A DNA stretch of 50,999 nt from Limnofasciculus baicalensis BBK-W-15 (GTDB lineage Bacteria > Cyanobacteriota > Cyanobacteriia > Cyanobacteriales > Coleofasciculaceae). Every line of letters begins with the position of its first letter. Position 1 is the stretch's first letter. A program made the position numbers and the translations under genes. Below, piece by piece: positions 43,526 to 50,961 of the stretch. Under the pieces are notes generated by a model. It worked only from the letters and a program-made list of their open reading frames with translations. It was not told the DNA's origin and did not search any database. The stretch lies in assembly GCF_024178385.1 (NCBI RefSeq), contig NZ_JAMZMM010000003.1, positions 1-50,999 on the forward strand. Direction: 5' to 3'.

Positions 43526-44872
43526 ATGAACTTCCTGGGGCTTCCCTTGGTAGATGATGAGGGGTATATAAATGAGTCAGATGTAAACCTCCCAGTTCAA
43601 TTTAGAGTTGCTGAGTTTCAAAAATGGATTGGAAAGGGAACTATAAGTTATAACCCCAAACTAGATACAAGTGGGTATGACATGGCAATTCCTTTAACGA
43701 GCTTAAAGGAATTGCCATTGGGTAACTACACGGTTAAATTCCCCAATGTGGCACTTACAGGCGATCTAAAAGTAATTACTTCCCGTTCAATGCACGATAG
43801 AACGGGAATTGTCGCATCATTAATTGCTAAGGCAAAAGCATCAAATTCAGAAAATGTTGTTTTAAAAATCCCTCCTGGAGGCGAGCAAAAAGAATGGCAG
43901 GAAATGACTATTATTGAGTTTTTAGGACAACAGTTACAAATTGCAGTTGATAGTTTAAAGTCAGCTTATCCCAACAATCAAAACGGTTTTAATTGTGTAA
44001 GTGAGTTTTTAAAAGACATAAAAATACCGTGGTTGAGTGATTTTAAAAATCCTGAATGTTACCGCGATCGCAAATGTCAGGTTGATGAACAAGCCCAAGA
44101 CACCATATCCAGATTAGTCAGGGAAGTTAATAGTTTTTGGCGACATGAAGAACTAGGGTCTAACATTCGCCCCAATGTGTTTGTTGACACATTATTTGCG
44201 GATGAAGAAGTAGTAAAAGAACAAATTGATACAGCCTATAAAGACCGAGAAATTTATCGTTCAGAGATGAAAGAAGCAATTGAATGGAAAGATGCTAACA
44301 ATGGTAATTACGAAAAACTTTTACAAGTAAGTTCAAGGTGGCAAAAAATAGCTCTGGAAAGGATTGAAACCCCATATTGGTATCCATTAACAGGGCGATC
44401 GTGGGCAGCAGCTTATTGGCGAGTAGCTAATGATGCTAGTTCAGGTGGGGCGGGGATGGTTTTTACCATGTTTTTTGATTATATTTTGGAGGAATTAAGA
44501 GAAGCGCAAGAGAAACCAGCACCAAAATTTGTTGACATTTATGGTGTTCAATATTACTCATGGTCAGCACCACAAGACAAGCCATGGCGCGGTCAATTGG
44601 TTAATGTAAAATTTTTGATGGCTCCTAGGGGAAAAAATGGAGCCGAAGTTTTATCGGCAGACATGCTGTACCCCAACGCCACCAAACAATTTGGATGGCA
44701 TCCCGCAGGGCTTGTCAAAGATAGCGATCGCCCTAAAATAACAATTGGCGAGACTAGACAATACCTGGTATATTCGGTAAGATTTAGGAAAGCACAAACC
44801 ACTGCTTTTATTTTGCTTGACCCAGAAATTTCTGAGGAAGACAAGCAGGTAATCCTTGACATTTATTCGTAA
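43526..44872 (+). CDS. Unrecognised 448-aa protein
   Basis: I do not recognise this family. The N-terminal 110 residues are strand-rich (VQFRVAEFQKWIGKGTISYN, GNYTVKFPNVALTGD), followed by VLKIPPGGEQKEWQEMTIIEF and helical middle parts with Cys (NCVSEF, NPECYRDRKCQ). The second half has long helices (VVKEQIDTAYKDREIYRSEM) and a motif-like GRSWAAAYWRVANDASSGGA, then VNVKFLMAPRGKNGAEVLSA and a final strand set. No signal or membrane segment. It ends five bases before an HU-like gene, so they form a pair. The start at 43,526 lacks a ribosome site and the upstream frame suggests a longer ancestor. Confidence 0.55.
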   Translation: MNFLGLPLVDDEGYINESDVNLPVQFRVAEFQKWIGKGTISYNPKLDTSGYDMAIPLTSLKELPLGNYTVKFPNVALTGDLKVITSRSMHDRTGIVASLIAKAKASNSENVVLKIPPGGEQKEWQEMTIIEFLGQQLQIAVDSLKSAYPNNQNGFNCVSEFLKDIKIPWLSDFKNPECYRDRKCQVDEQAQDTISRLVREVNSFWRHEELGSNIRPNVFVDTLFADEEVVKEQIDTAYKDREIYRSEMKEAIEWKDANNGNYEKLLQVSSRWQKIALERIETPYWYPLTGRSWAAAYWRVANDASSGGAGMVFTMFFDYILEELREAQEKPAPKFVDIYGVQYYSWSAPQDKPWRGQLVNVKFLMAPRGKNGAEVLSADMLYPNATKQFGWHPAGLVKDSDRPKITIGETRQYLVYSVRFRKAQTTAFILLDPEISEEDKQVILDIYS

Positions 44873-44877
44873 CCCAG

Positions 44878-45387
44878 ATGAACTTACTGACTGATATTGC
44901 ACTAGAAACTGATTTGCCGTTAAAAACGGTAAAATTAATTTTTGATTTGATTGAAGAAAAGGCTAAAAGTCTTCTTCAAAACTCTGATGAACCTTTTGAA
45001 TTCTTCGGCTTCACTCTTTCTGCCAAAAATTACGGGCAATTTGAGCGCCGCAAACGGAATGGTGAACCTAATGTAATCCCAGCTCAACGCCGGATTAAGG
45101 TGGTGGTTTCAGAAGAATTGACCGCTTCTATCCAAAATGATGAGGTAAAAGTTGTTCCACTTGGTGACGAAACTCCTACAAAAGTTTGGAGTACTCCTGC
45201 TTCTGTTCCACCAATTCTTCCTAAAGACCAACCTACTCCACCCACTCCCCCTGCTCCCGCTACTCCACCTGCTCCAATTCCGCCTGGATTAAACATGACT
45301 GAATCAAGCGAGATCGTCAACTTGCTAAATACTGGCTGGCTCCCATCAGCCTGGAAAAAAACCGAGGGTTCAAGGAGCATGAGTTAA
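44878..45387 (+). CDS. HU/IHF-like DNA-binding protein with proline-rich tail
   Basis: 169-aa protein. Residues 1-80 have the HU fold pattern: LPLKTVKLIFDLIEEKAKSLL, the FEFFGFTLSAKNYGQF strand-turn, RRKRNG and IPAQRRIKVVVSEEL (arm and closing strand). Residues 100-140 are a PTPPxP-rich disordered tail. The last 25 residues (from about 45,303) are read in a different frame of a DUF4160 remnant, so the native C-terminus was probably replaced. Starts five bases after the 448-aa gene; probable operon. Perhaps it binds DNA for its partner; unproven. Confidence 0.62.
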   Translation: MNLLTDIALETDLPLKTVKLIFDLIEEKAKSLLQNSDEPFEFFGFTLSAKNYGQFERRKRNGEPNVIPAQRRIKVVVSEELTASIQNDEVKVVPLGDETPTKVWSTPASVPPILPKDQPTPPTPPAPATPPAPIPPGLNMTESSEIVNLLNTGWLPSAWKKTEGSRSMS

Positions 45388-45461
45388 ACCAGATTGCTAA
45401 ACTGGTAACAGAACATCAAACATTTTTGCTGGATGCTTGGCATGATTACTTTGACGCTTGA
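45303..45461 (+). pseudogene. DUF4160 C-terminal fragment
   Basis: In the frame shifted from the HU-like gene the sequence reads AKYWLAPISLEKNRGFKEHE, LNQIAKLVTEHQTFLLDAWH and ends DYFDA, the usual end of DUF4160 proteins. It begins with a stop upstream (TGA 45,300-45,302), so the N-terminal half is gone. DUF4160 and DUF2442 genes are often neighbours, and DUF2442 overlaps it here. Confidence 0.65.
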
Positions 45462-45762
45462 GACAGATCCCGTTGCTAGCCAAGTCACCATTACAGATGA
45501 CAAACTAATTGTCGATCTCGCTGATGGTCGTAGTATCAGTATCCCATTAAATTGGTATCCTCGCTTAATGTACGGCTCGCTCAATGAACGCCAAAACTGG
45601 CAGTTATTGGCAGATGGTTATGCAATTGAATGGAGTGATTTGGATGAGCATATTGGGATTGAGGGTTTGCTAGCAGGTAGGCGTAGTGGAGAAAGTCAAA
45701 AATCCTTAGAACGTTGGTTAGCAACACGTAATTATTCAGCGAATAATGTAACACCAATCTAA
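45442..45762 (+). CDS. DUF2442 domain-containing protein
   Basis: 106-aa protein with the DUF2442 pattern: VTITDDKLIVDLADGRSISI followed by PLNWYPRLMYGSLNERQNW, WSDLDEHIGIEGLLAGRRSG. Thought to be linked to toxin-antitoxin or mobile loci together with DUF4160. An earlier ATG at 45,433 is possible. The 20 codons at the N-terminus overlap the DUF4160 remnant, as normal for these pairs, so the partner has been damaged but this gene looks intact. Confidence 0.78.
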   Translation: MITLTLETDPVASQVTITDDKLIVDLADGRSISIPLNWYPRLMYGSLNERQNWQLLADGYAIEWSDLDEHIGIEGLLAGRRSGESQKSLERWLATRNYSANNVTPI

Positions 45763-45773
45763 CTACTCAAAAT

Positions 45774-45857
45774 TCATACAATAGCGATTTCAATCTTCAA
45801 TTCATCCTCCGTTATCTTGGCGGTGCGGATAATATCATCAGGAACTAAGACACTCAT
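45774..45857 (-). pseudogene. UPF0175 N-terminal fragment
   Basis: 27 codons read MSVLVPDDIIRTAKITEDEL then KIEIAIV and a stop. This is the start of UPF0175 proteins (IIPDDIVQAAKISEDELKLE-like), usually followed by a DNA-binding helix that is missing here. It lies between the DUF2442 gene and a repeat-like GAAGCGCTGCTGCAAGGC hairpin (about 45,910-45,945). Confidence 0.65.
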
Positions 45858-46011
45858 AAAAATTTTGCTAAAAATTGTATTTTATATAATTCTAGTACAG
45901 CATAAAGCCTTGCGATAGCGAAGCGCTGCTGCAAGGCTTTACGCTGTAAGTCTTCTCGCAGCTTCTTATTCCCGCAGTGCGATCGCACCTTCACTTATAC
46001 CATAAAAAAAA

Positions 46012-46278
46012 TTACTCATAATGAGTCCACATCCGCAGAATCTTCACCGTATTTTGTGACTCAATCACCTCATAGACGAGACGATGCTGAACATTAATGC
46101 GTCGCGAGTAAGCACCGGATAAATCCCCCACCAGCTTTTCATAAGGTGGGGGATTCTGAAATGGATTTATTGCAATGATATCGAGTAGTGCTTGTGCCTT
46201 ATCTCTTAAGTTACTTTGAGTCAATTTTTTAGCATCTTTCTGAGCCTGTTTTGTGTAAACTAATTCCCAACTCACCAT
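46012..46278 (-). CDS. yoeB: Txe/YoeB family toxin (mRNA endonuclease)
   Basis: 88-aa RelE-superfamily toxin starting MVSWELVYTKQAQKDAKKL, with NPFQNPPPYEKLVGDLSGAY, SRRINVQHRLVYEV and the C-terminal MWTHYE, where R and terminal H-Y are catalytic in YoeB. It should cut mRNA in the ribosome A site. The frame opens upstream at 46,296, but the ATG at 46,278 overlaps the antitoxin stop by seven bases. Complete toxin; neutralised by the antitoxin preceding it. Confidence 0.9.
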   Translation of the reverse strand: MVSWELVYTKQAQKDAKKLTQSNLRDKAQALLDIIAINPFQNPPPYEKLVGDLSGAYSRRINVQHRLVYEVIESQNTVKILRMWTHYE

Positions 46279-46508
46279 TCCAACTCCTGACTGCACTCTT
46301 CAATTGGAGTAGCCAAACCAGCACGAATTGATTCCCGCATTCCTGGTATCGAAAGCAAATATAACGTCTCCTGAATCGCCAACCAATCTGCTTCTGACAG
46401 TAAAATCGCGTTGCTGTTTTGGGAAGTAATTACAATCGGCTGATGGGATTGACTCACAGTATCAATCAAATCTTGCAATCGCTGTTTGGCTTCATTAATC
46501 GGAATCAT
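46272..46508 (-). CDS. yefM: YefM/Phd family antitoxin
   Basis: 78-aa antitoxin: MIPINEAKQRLQDLIDTVSQ, PIVITSQNSNAILLSEADW and a C-terminal ESIRAGLATPIEECSQELEW that would bind the toxin. TTG at 46,517 adds three codons; the ATG at 46,508 is chosen. Translationally overlapped with yoeB and presumably autoregulates. Type II toxin-antitoxin operon, apparently intact, in a region of broken modules. Confidence 0.88.
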   Translation of the reverse strand: MIPINEAKQRLQDLIDTVSQSHQPIVITSQNSNAILLSEADWLAIQETLYLLSIPGMRESIRAGLATPIEECSQELEW

Positions 46509-46558
46509 CGCTATCAATATGGTAAATTAAAGAATCTTAATTTTAGTTTGCTGGACTA

Positions 46559-46750
46559 CTATGGTTCATTCCAGTTTTCGATCTGTAGTCCGGGAATGCG
46601 ATCGTAATGACGAATATTATTCGTAATCAATACGCAGCCTTCTGTAAGTGCAATACTGGCAATCAATAAATTAAAATCAGCCACAGGTTGTCCTGTTATA
46701 CGAAATTCGGCTTTTAATTCTCCAAAGCGTTTGAGGGCATTATAGTACCA
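46559..46750 (-). pseudogene. VapC/PIN-domain toxin, C-terminal fragment
   Basis: Minus-strand frame reads NALKRFGELKAEFRITGQPV, ADFNLLIASIALTEGCVLIT, NNIRHYDRIPGLQIENW. This is the second half of a PIN-type VapC with the conserved D (ADFNLLIA) and (T)NNxxHY. The N-terminal half is cut by the divergent XRE fragment at 46,753. Inactive. Immediately upstream of the yefM promoter on the same strand. Confidence 0.78.
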
Positions 46751-46752
46751 GA

Positions 46753-46986
46753 ATGGCTAGTTTGGGAGAAAAACTCAAACAACGACGAGAATCACTCCAT
46801 GTGACACAGCGGCAAATTGCGCTGGAATTGGGCGTGACTGTAACTACTGTGCAAAACTGGGAAGCTGGCAGATATATCCCAAAGCTATCTCCCATGGGAA
46901 TGAAAGACATGGAGTTTCTCCTAAAATACTTGAGCATTGCCAACAGGCAGTACAGATCCCAATGTATGGTGTCAATGGCTCGATGA
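46753..46986 (+). pseudogene. Chimeric XRE regulator N-terminus
   Basis: 77-codon frame. Residues 1-46 are a good helix-turn-helix of the XRE family (GEKLKQRRESLHVTQRQIAL, ELGVTVTTVQNWEAGRYIP). From about residue 47 the sequence is out-of-frame RNA-methyltransferase remnant, so the C-terminal part is random. Might still bind DNA as a minimal HTH, but most likely a broken gene. Start ATG at 46,753. Confidence 0.65.
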
Positions 46987-47099
46987 ATGTCACCCATGCC
47001 TTAGCAATAGTATTATTTGAATGGCGGATACAGCATTCAACATCACCAGTCCCTTCTCATAACCAGAATCAAAGTAAAATTATGCTGGTGAATCCGTAA
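46893..47099 (+). pseudogene. SpoU/TrmH family RNA methyltransferase, C-terminal fragment
   Basis: In a different frame from the XRE fragment the strand reads HGNERHGVSPKILEHCQQAV, QIPMYGVNGSMNVTHALAIV and FEWRIQHS, then a tail to TAA at 47,097. GNExxG, IPMxG and SMNVxxA are SpoU-family motifs 2 and 3, SAM-binding knot. The N-terminal two thirds are missing. Fused by deletion to the XRE gene. Confidence 0.75.
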
Positions 47100-47211
47100 T
47101 TGTAGCTTTGATAAACATGACAGAAAGGCAGGCAATAGAAAAATTATTATAGAATTAATCACCACCAAAGATGCAGCAAAAGTTGAAAGGTTTTTACAGC
47201 AAAAATCCCAG

Positions 47212-47451
47212 ATGTCTGAATTGCGATTCTTGTGTTGTGGATGGGAAGCAGTAAGACGGATAGAAAATGCTAACTCTCCCAGCTATGGAAGTTTTAAAGA
47301 TAGTCGCGGTTACAAGTATAAAGTAAGTATGTTTTCTCAAGAAACTTTAATCAACGCGCGTCAAGATTGGCACAAGATACCATTCTTTTATGTTGATGTT
47401 ATAGCAACTGCCAGGGCGGTTAAGTCATTGATCAGAGTCGAAATACACTGA
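47212..47451 (+). CDS. Hypothetical protein, possibly N-truncated
   Basis: 79-aa product from the ATG at 47,212: a Cys pair in RFLCCGWEAVRRIEN, SYGSFKDSRGYKYKVSMFSQ and a final FFYVDVIATARAVKSLIRVE. The frame stays open upstream to about 47,110 and reads KIIIELITTKDAAKVERFLQ in protein-like fashion but without ATG, so the start may be lost or non-canonical. No family recognised. Confidence 0.4.
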   Translation: MSELRFLCCGWEAVRRIENANSPSYGSFKDSRGYKYKVSMFSQETLINARQDWHKIPFFYVDVIATARAVKSLIRVEIH

Positions 47452-47539
47452 CAAAGTGACCAAAAATGCACTAAGCGCCTTGGCGACTGCTATACTTTAT
47501 ATCTTGAAGAGCCATAACCGATTAAGTAAAAGTGAAAAT

Positions 47540-48580
47540 ATGTCACCAAATTCACCAAAAAAAAGACTCAGAATCCAAATCATCACCAAACCAGCCCTAA
47601 TCCGCTTGGCAATACTTTTCGCTATCTTGCTAATTCTGAGTATCTGGGGCTGGTTTACACTATTTTGGATGCCTGAACAAAGTTATCAAGCGCAACTCCC
47701 TCCCTTACAGAAATCAGAAATAACCCTAAAAAATGCCCTCCAAGAAGATGTTAAAAAGCTAGCTGATGATATTGGTATCCGCGAATTTAATCAGTATAAA
47801 AACCTTAATGCTGCTGCCAATTTTCTCGAAACTGCTTTTAGTGAAGTAGGATATGAAGTAAAAAGACAAGAATACCAGATAGATGAAAAATCATACTATA
47901 ACATAATTGCCGAGAAAATCGGTATCAAAAAGCCCAATGAAATTGTAGTAATTGGCGGTCATTATGACTCTGTATTTGGCAGCCCTGGTGCTAATGATAA
48001 TGGTACAGGTGCAGCAGCTACTTTGGAATTAGCGAAGATATTTGCTAAAAAAGAAAACAATCGCACGATTCGCTTTATTGAGTTTACTAATGAGGAACCG
48101 CCGTTTTTTTGGACAGATAATATGGGTAGTTTTGTATATGCCAAACAGTCACGCCAGGAAAAGGAAAACATTGTGGCTATGTTGAGTCTGGAAACAATGG
48201 GCTATTTCTCAGATAGCAAAGGCAGTCAAAAATATCCTTTTCCCATAGGACTATTCTATCCAGATCGAGGTAATTTTATTTGTTTTATTGGTAATATTAA
48301 TTCTGGGGAATTAGTGAGGAATGCGATCTCATCCTTTCGTCGTCATGCTCAATTTCCTTCTGAAGGCGCTGTTTTGCCTAATTGGGTTCCTGGTGTTGGT
48401 TGGTCAGATCATTGGTCTTTTTGGCAGTCAGGTTACCAGGCAATTATGGTAACAGATACTGCTCCTTACCGCTATAATTATTATCATACAGAACAAGATA
48501 CTCCCGACAAAATTGACTATAATAAGCTGGCAAGAGTCGTCGCTGGTTTAGCAGAAGTTATTTCTGACTTAGCAAGATAA
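47540..48580 (+). CDS. M28 family peptidase, membrane-anchored
   Basis: 346-aa zinc aminopeptidase-type enzyme. Membrane helix at residues 21-41, then a periplasmic catalytic domain: H141 (GGHYDSV), D153 (GANDNGTG), E185/E186 (TNEEPPF), E218 (SLETMGY) and H316 (YYHTEQDTPDKID) match the co-catalytic zinc set. It likely removes N-terminal residues or degrades peptides outside the cytoplasm. The frame is open from a GTG at 47,456; the ATG at 47,540 gives a normal anchor and is preferred. Confidence 0.88.
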   Translation: MSPNSPKKRLRIQIITKPALIRLAILFAILLILSIWGWFTLFWMPEQSYQAQLPPLQKSEITLKNALQEDVKKLADDIGIREFNQYKNLNAAANFLETAFSEVGYEVKRQEYQIDEKSYYNIIAEKIGIKKPNEIVVIGGHYDSVFGSPGANDNGTGAAATLELAKIFAKKENNRTIRFIEFTNEEPPFFWTDNMGSFVYAKQSRQEKENIVAMLSLETMGYFSDSKGSQKYPFPIGLFYPDRGNFICFIGNINSGELVRNAISSFRRHAQFPSEGAVLPNWVPGVGWSDHWSFWQSGYQAIMVTDTAPYRYNYYHTEQDTPDKIDYNKLARVVAGLAEVISDLAR

Positions 48581-48650
48581 TCTGCTGTTAGTAAACTACA
48601 ATTAGCGGTAAGCTGAATAGTGCCACTATCTATAAAGGTTAATTAGATTT

Positions 48651-49085
48651 ATGAAATTTCGATCTTGGTTTACAACAATTACTGTTGCTTGTCTTCTCTG
48701 GACAATTAGTTGGGTATTTGCCCCAAGTGCTTTTGCCTTAGTACAACTTCAAGTATCAGATATTTCTTACAAGGAATGTCCCGCAAAGTTGGCTGAAGGG
48801 ATTGTAGTAGCTGGCTCTAGCGCCCGCGCTAATTGCTTCTTAATTACAGGAAAAGCGATTAATAATTCTGGGAAAATGGTTGTCAATGCCGATGTTTTTG
48901 GTCGCATTTACGATGCCAATCATAACTCAGTTTTCCAAAACCGCACTCGCGTCGGTGGAATTGATGAAGTACCACCTGGCGTGAGTGATTTTGAATTGAG
49001 AATTTCGGTGGCAGAGAATCAACCCACGCCTCTAATACTGGAACAATTCAAAGCCTCTGGTTTTATAGGCATTGTCCGCCGCTGA
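48651..49085 (+). CDS. Conserved secreted cyanobacterial protein, FxLyD-like
   Basis: 144-aa exported protein. Signal peptide residues 7-29 (cleavage after AFA), mature part ALVQLQVSDISYKECP, with ANCFLITGKAINNSGKMVVN, ADVFGRIYDANHNSVFQNRT and a VPPGVSDFELRISVAENQPT strand, an immunoglobulin-like beta sandwich reminiscent of FxLyD. Two Cys (KECP and ANCF) may pair. Some databases call relatives biotin carboxylase without support; I do not see such a domain. Unknown role. Confidence 0.7.
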   Translation: MKFRSWFTTITVACLLWTISWVFAPSAFALVQLQVSDISYKECPAKLAEGIVVAGSSARANCFLITGKAINNSGKMVVNADVFGRIYDANHNSVFQNRTRVGGIDEVPPGVSDFELRISVAENQPTPLILEQFKASGFIGIVRR

Positions 49086-49120
49086 GTTGAGGGGCGAGAG
49101 GAGGAGAGGAGAATTTTAAT

Positions 49121-49148
49121 TCAAAACTCAAAACTCAAAACTCAAAAC
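49121..49148. repeat. TCAAAAC heptamer, four copies
   Basis: Exact reverse complement unit of the GTTTTGA array at 10,757-10,812; flanked by GGAGAATTTTAAT, again like the other site. Confidence 0.9.
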
Positions 49149-49177
49149 TCTCCTTCCCATTCCCCATTCTCTATAGC

Positions 49178-49432
49178 CTAACCGAACAATCCAGCCACGA
49201 CTTGCAAGACTAAAATTGCGAGGATGGGAGACAAATCCATCCCGCCAATTGGTGGAATGAAGGAGCGAAAAATGTTCAGGTAGGGATCAGTAATTGGACT
49301 TAAGACAGAGGAAACCTGATTCATCCACTCAACCGTGGGAAACCAGGTTAACAGGATGCGGATGAATATCAGGAGCAAGTAGATTTGGAGGAAGTTGGCA
49401 AGGCTGTCAGTGAGAAGATTTGTAGCACTCAT
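49178..49432 (-). CDS. YggT family membrane protein
   Basis: 84-aa protein with two membrane helices: FLQIYLLLIFIRILLTWFP, then SPITDPYLNIFRSFIPPIGG, and a last helix LSPILAILVLQVVAG. The DPYLNxFRxFIPP motif is diagnostic of YggT. In plastids and cyanobacteria homologues (CCB3/YLMG) help in cytochrome b6 haem attachment or thylakoid and nucleoid layout. ATG at 49,432. Single gene. Confidence 0.9.
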   Translation of the reverse strand: MSATNLLTDSLANFLQIYLLLIFIRILLTWFPTVEWMNQVSSVLSPITDPYLNIFRSFIPPIGGMDLSPILAILVLQVVAGLFG

Positions 49433-49593
49433 AACTGGAAAAACTGATTTACTAAATTGCGATCGCTTGCGAGTAAAGCCCAGCAGATCGCAGATTGACC
49501 TTTTAAGTAAGTTTAACGGATATCATCCCAATCTGGTTTCCCCATCTCTGGTGATATATACCCGAAATATCGCTCCCGTTGTGGAATTCCCGA

Positions 49594-49929
49594 TTAAGAA
49601 TCGAGCGATCGCTCCCGGTAGGGCAGATCGGCGCTACCATTGACTTGACCGAGTTGATCGCGCACATCATCAATCGCTGTATTAAGCTGGGCAATTTTAT
49701 CCTCCAAGCTGCGACGTGCCATTTCCATGCTTTCTTCTGTCTGAAGCTCGGCTTTTTTCGTCTTGAGTGCTTTAGCTTCTGAGCGTTTCGCATTCAGCAA
49801 AGGCTGTTCGGTATCGTCGCTGTTATTGTTCCGCCTATCGGCTACCAATGCGCCAATAACTCCACCAACCACTCCACCCAATAGAATTCCAGCTAAAAAT
49901 CCGCCTGTAAAACCATCACGCTGACTCAT
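49594..49929 (-). CDS. YtxH-like membrane protein with coiled coil
   Basis: 111-aa protein: a Gly-rich hydrophobic segment (TGGFLAGILLGGVVGGVIGALV, residues 8-30), a polar linker and a long charged helix likely to form a coiled coil (SEAKALKTKKAELQTEESME; LEDKIAQLNTAIDDVRDQLG). Resembles the YtxH/gas-vesicle-like family of stress proteins. A good GGAGG precedes the ATG at 49,929, which shares one base with the stop of the iscB remnant, so that remnant's transcript could reach it. Confidence 0.72.
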   Translation of the reverse strand: MSQRDGFTGGFLAGILLGGVVGGVIGALVADRRNNNSDDTEQPLLNAKRSEAKALKTKKAELQTEESMEMARRSLEDKIAQLNTAIDDVRDQLGQVNGSADLPYRERSLDS

Positions 49930-50618
49930 CAGAACACCTCCGTCGTCGGAAACTCTGTGTCTTTAGACCAGAGAGGAAGAGGCGGCAGCGGTTTTAACCG
50001 CCTACAATATTCAAAATCCATAGTTGTAACCATCCTTTTGTTTAATAAATACTCACGCACCTCGTATCCAGCTAATTCACCTTGTTGATATTCAATCCCT
50101 GATATTTCTGGGTTTTCCATTTGCTGCAAATCAAACCTAACCAACTCTTGAGAAATAGCGCTAATTGGTGCAATTCTTGACAGTTTGTCAACCCAATTTA
50201 AAGTTGTTTCAACTCGATGCTGAAGGCTTGGCGCTAACCAACCTTTTGGTCTGGTTCGATTGAGGAATCGAGCTTGACGATATCTTGTGTGTCGATTTCT
50301 ACGACCACGACGCAATGAACGTCTGGATTCTAGAGAAGCTTTAATTGTTTGACCACGGTGGCTTAATTCGGCTACCCAAATCAGATTACAACCTGAAAGA
50401 ATAGCTAATCCTGTTGTTTTAGAACCAGGGTCAATCTTCAGGATCAAAGGTTCTGGTGTGCCTGCTACCTCCTTATTCAAAATAATTGTGAACGGGTACA
50501 ACCTAAAAACTTTAGCCTTGCCAACATTCAGTAACTTACGAGCTACGGATGGTTTGCAGGGTGTCAAATGTTTACGGTTGGTATCAAGAACAAAAACGTA
50601 ATTTGCTAGTTTAGACAT
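49929..50618 (-). pseudogene. iscB: Truncated IscB (RNA-guided nuclease ancestor of Cas9)
   Basis: 229 codons with the IscB layout: PLMP-type N-terminus (VFVLDTNRKHLTPCKPSVAR), RuvC-I with D63 (LKIDPGSKTTG), an Arg-rich bridge helix (about 97-118, RRSLRRGRRNRHTRYRQARF) and RuvC-II with E158 (ISQELVRFD). After EVREYLLNK the HNH domain and RuvC-III are missing; the last 37 codons are unrelated, including a GGCGGTTAAAACCGC palindrome and a GGTCTAAAGACAC copy. Catalytically incomplete, so counted as broken although it could still bind its RNA. Start ATG at 50,618; TTG at 50,657 is less likely. Confidence 0.85.
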
Positions 50619-50639
50619 TGTTGCGTCTGACCTTTTCAG

Positions 50640-50870
50640 TAATGTTAGCTTTGACAAAGTTTTAAGAGCTTTTTAGACCTGCAACACTATCTCAGTGACA
50701 GAGCAGACTGTTTAATTGCAGATGACAGAGCAAGGGACTAGCTACGCATCCACGGGGTGTCGTGACTCGAAAAACGTAGTACTCGTGGTACTTAGTCTGG
50801 CAAGCATGGCTTCAACTAATCTCTTAGCTGAGAGCCACCGTGTCTTTAGACCGGGGTTGCTTACCTTCTT
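50640..50870 (-). ncRNA. Probable HEARO / omega RNA of the IscB element
   Basis: The gene-free stretch directly upstream of iscB on the same strand is where omega (HEARO) RNA lies. From about 50,870 downward it has compact helices: GGTCTAAAGACACGGTGGC, CTCAGCTAAGAG with AGATTAGTTGAAGC, GTACCACGAGTAC hairpin, ACGTTTTTCGAGTCACGACA, then a pair of TGCTCTGTCA copies. The conserved order resembles the HEARO family. Exact ends unknown; 3' end probably overlaps the coding start region. Confidence 0.65.
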
Positions 50871-50933
50871 TTATACCTAACTTTTTTCCAGATTAACGGT
50901 TCCGTAACTAAACTGCCTAGTAATGGGAGAATG

Positions 50934-50961
50934 GCTAATGGCTAATTGCTAATTGCTAATT
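50934..50961. repeat. GCTAAT(T/G) heptamer, four copies
   Basis: GCTAATG followed by three GCTAATT units, then a T-run. Period 7, at the edge of the window. Confidence 0.88.

Noticed and set aside
45901-45960. tRNA-like hairpin stretch (TTGCGATAGCGAAGCGCTGCTGCAAGGC)
   Set aside because: It is a palindromic repeat; no acceptor stem, T-loop (TTCGA) or anticodon arm could be placed.
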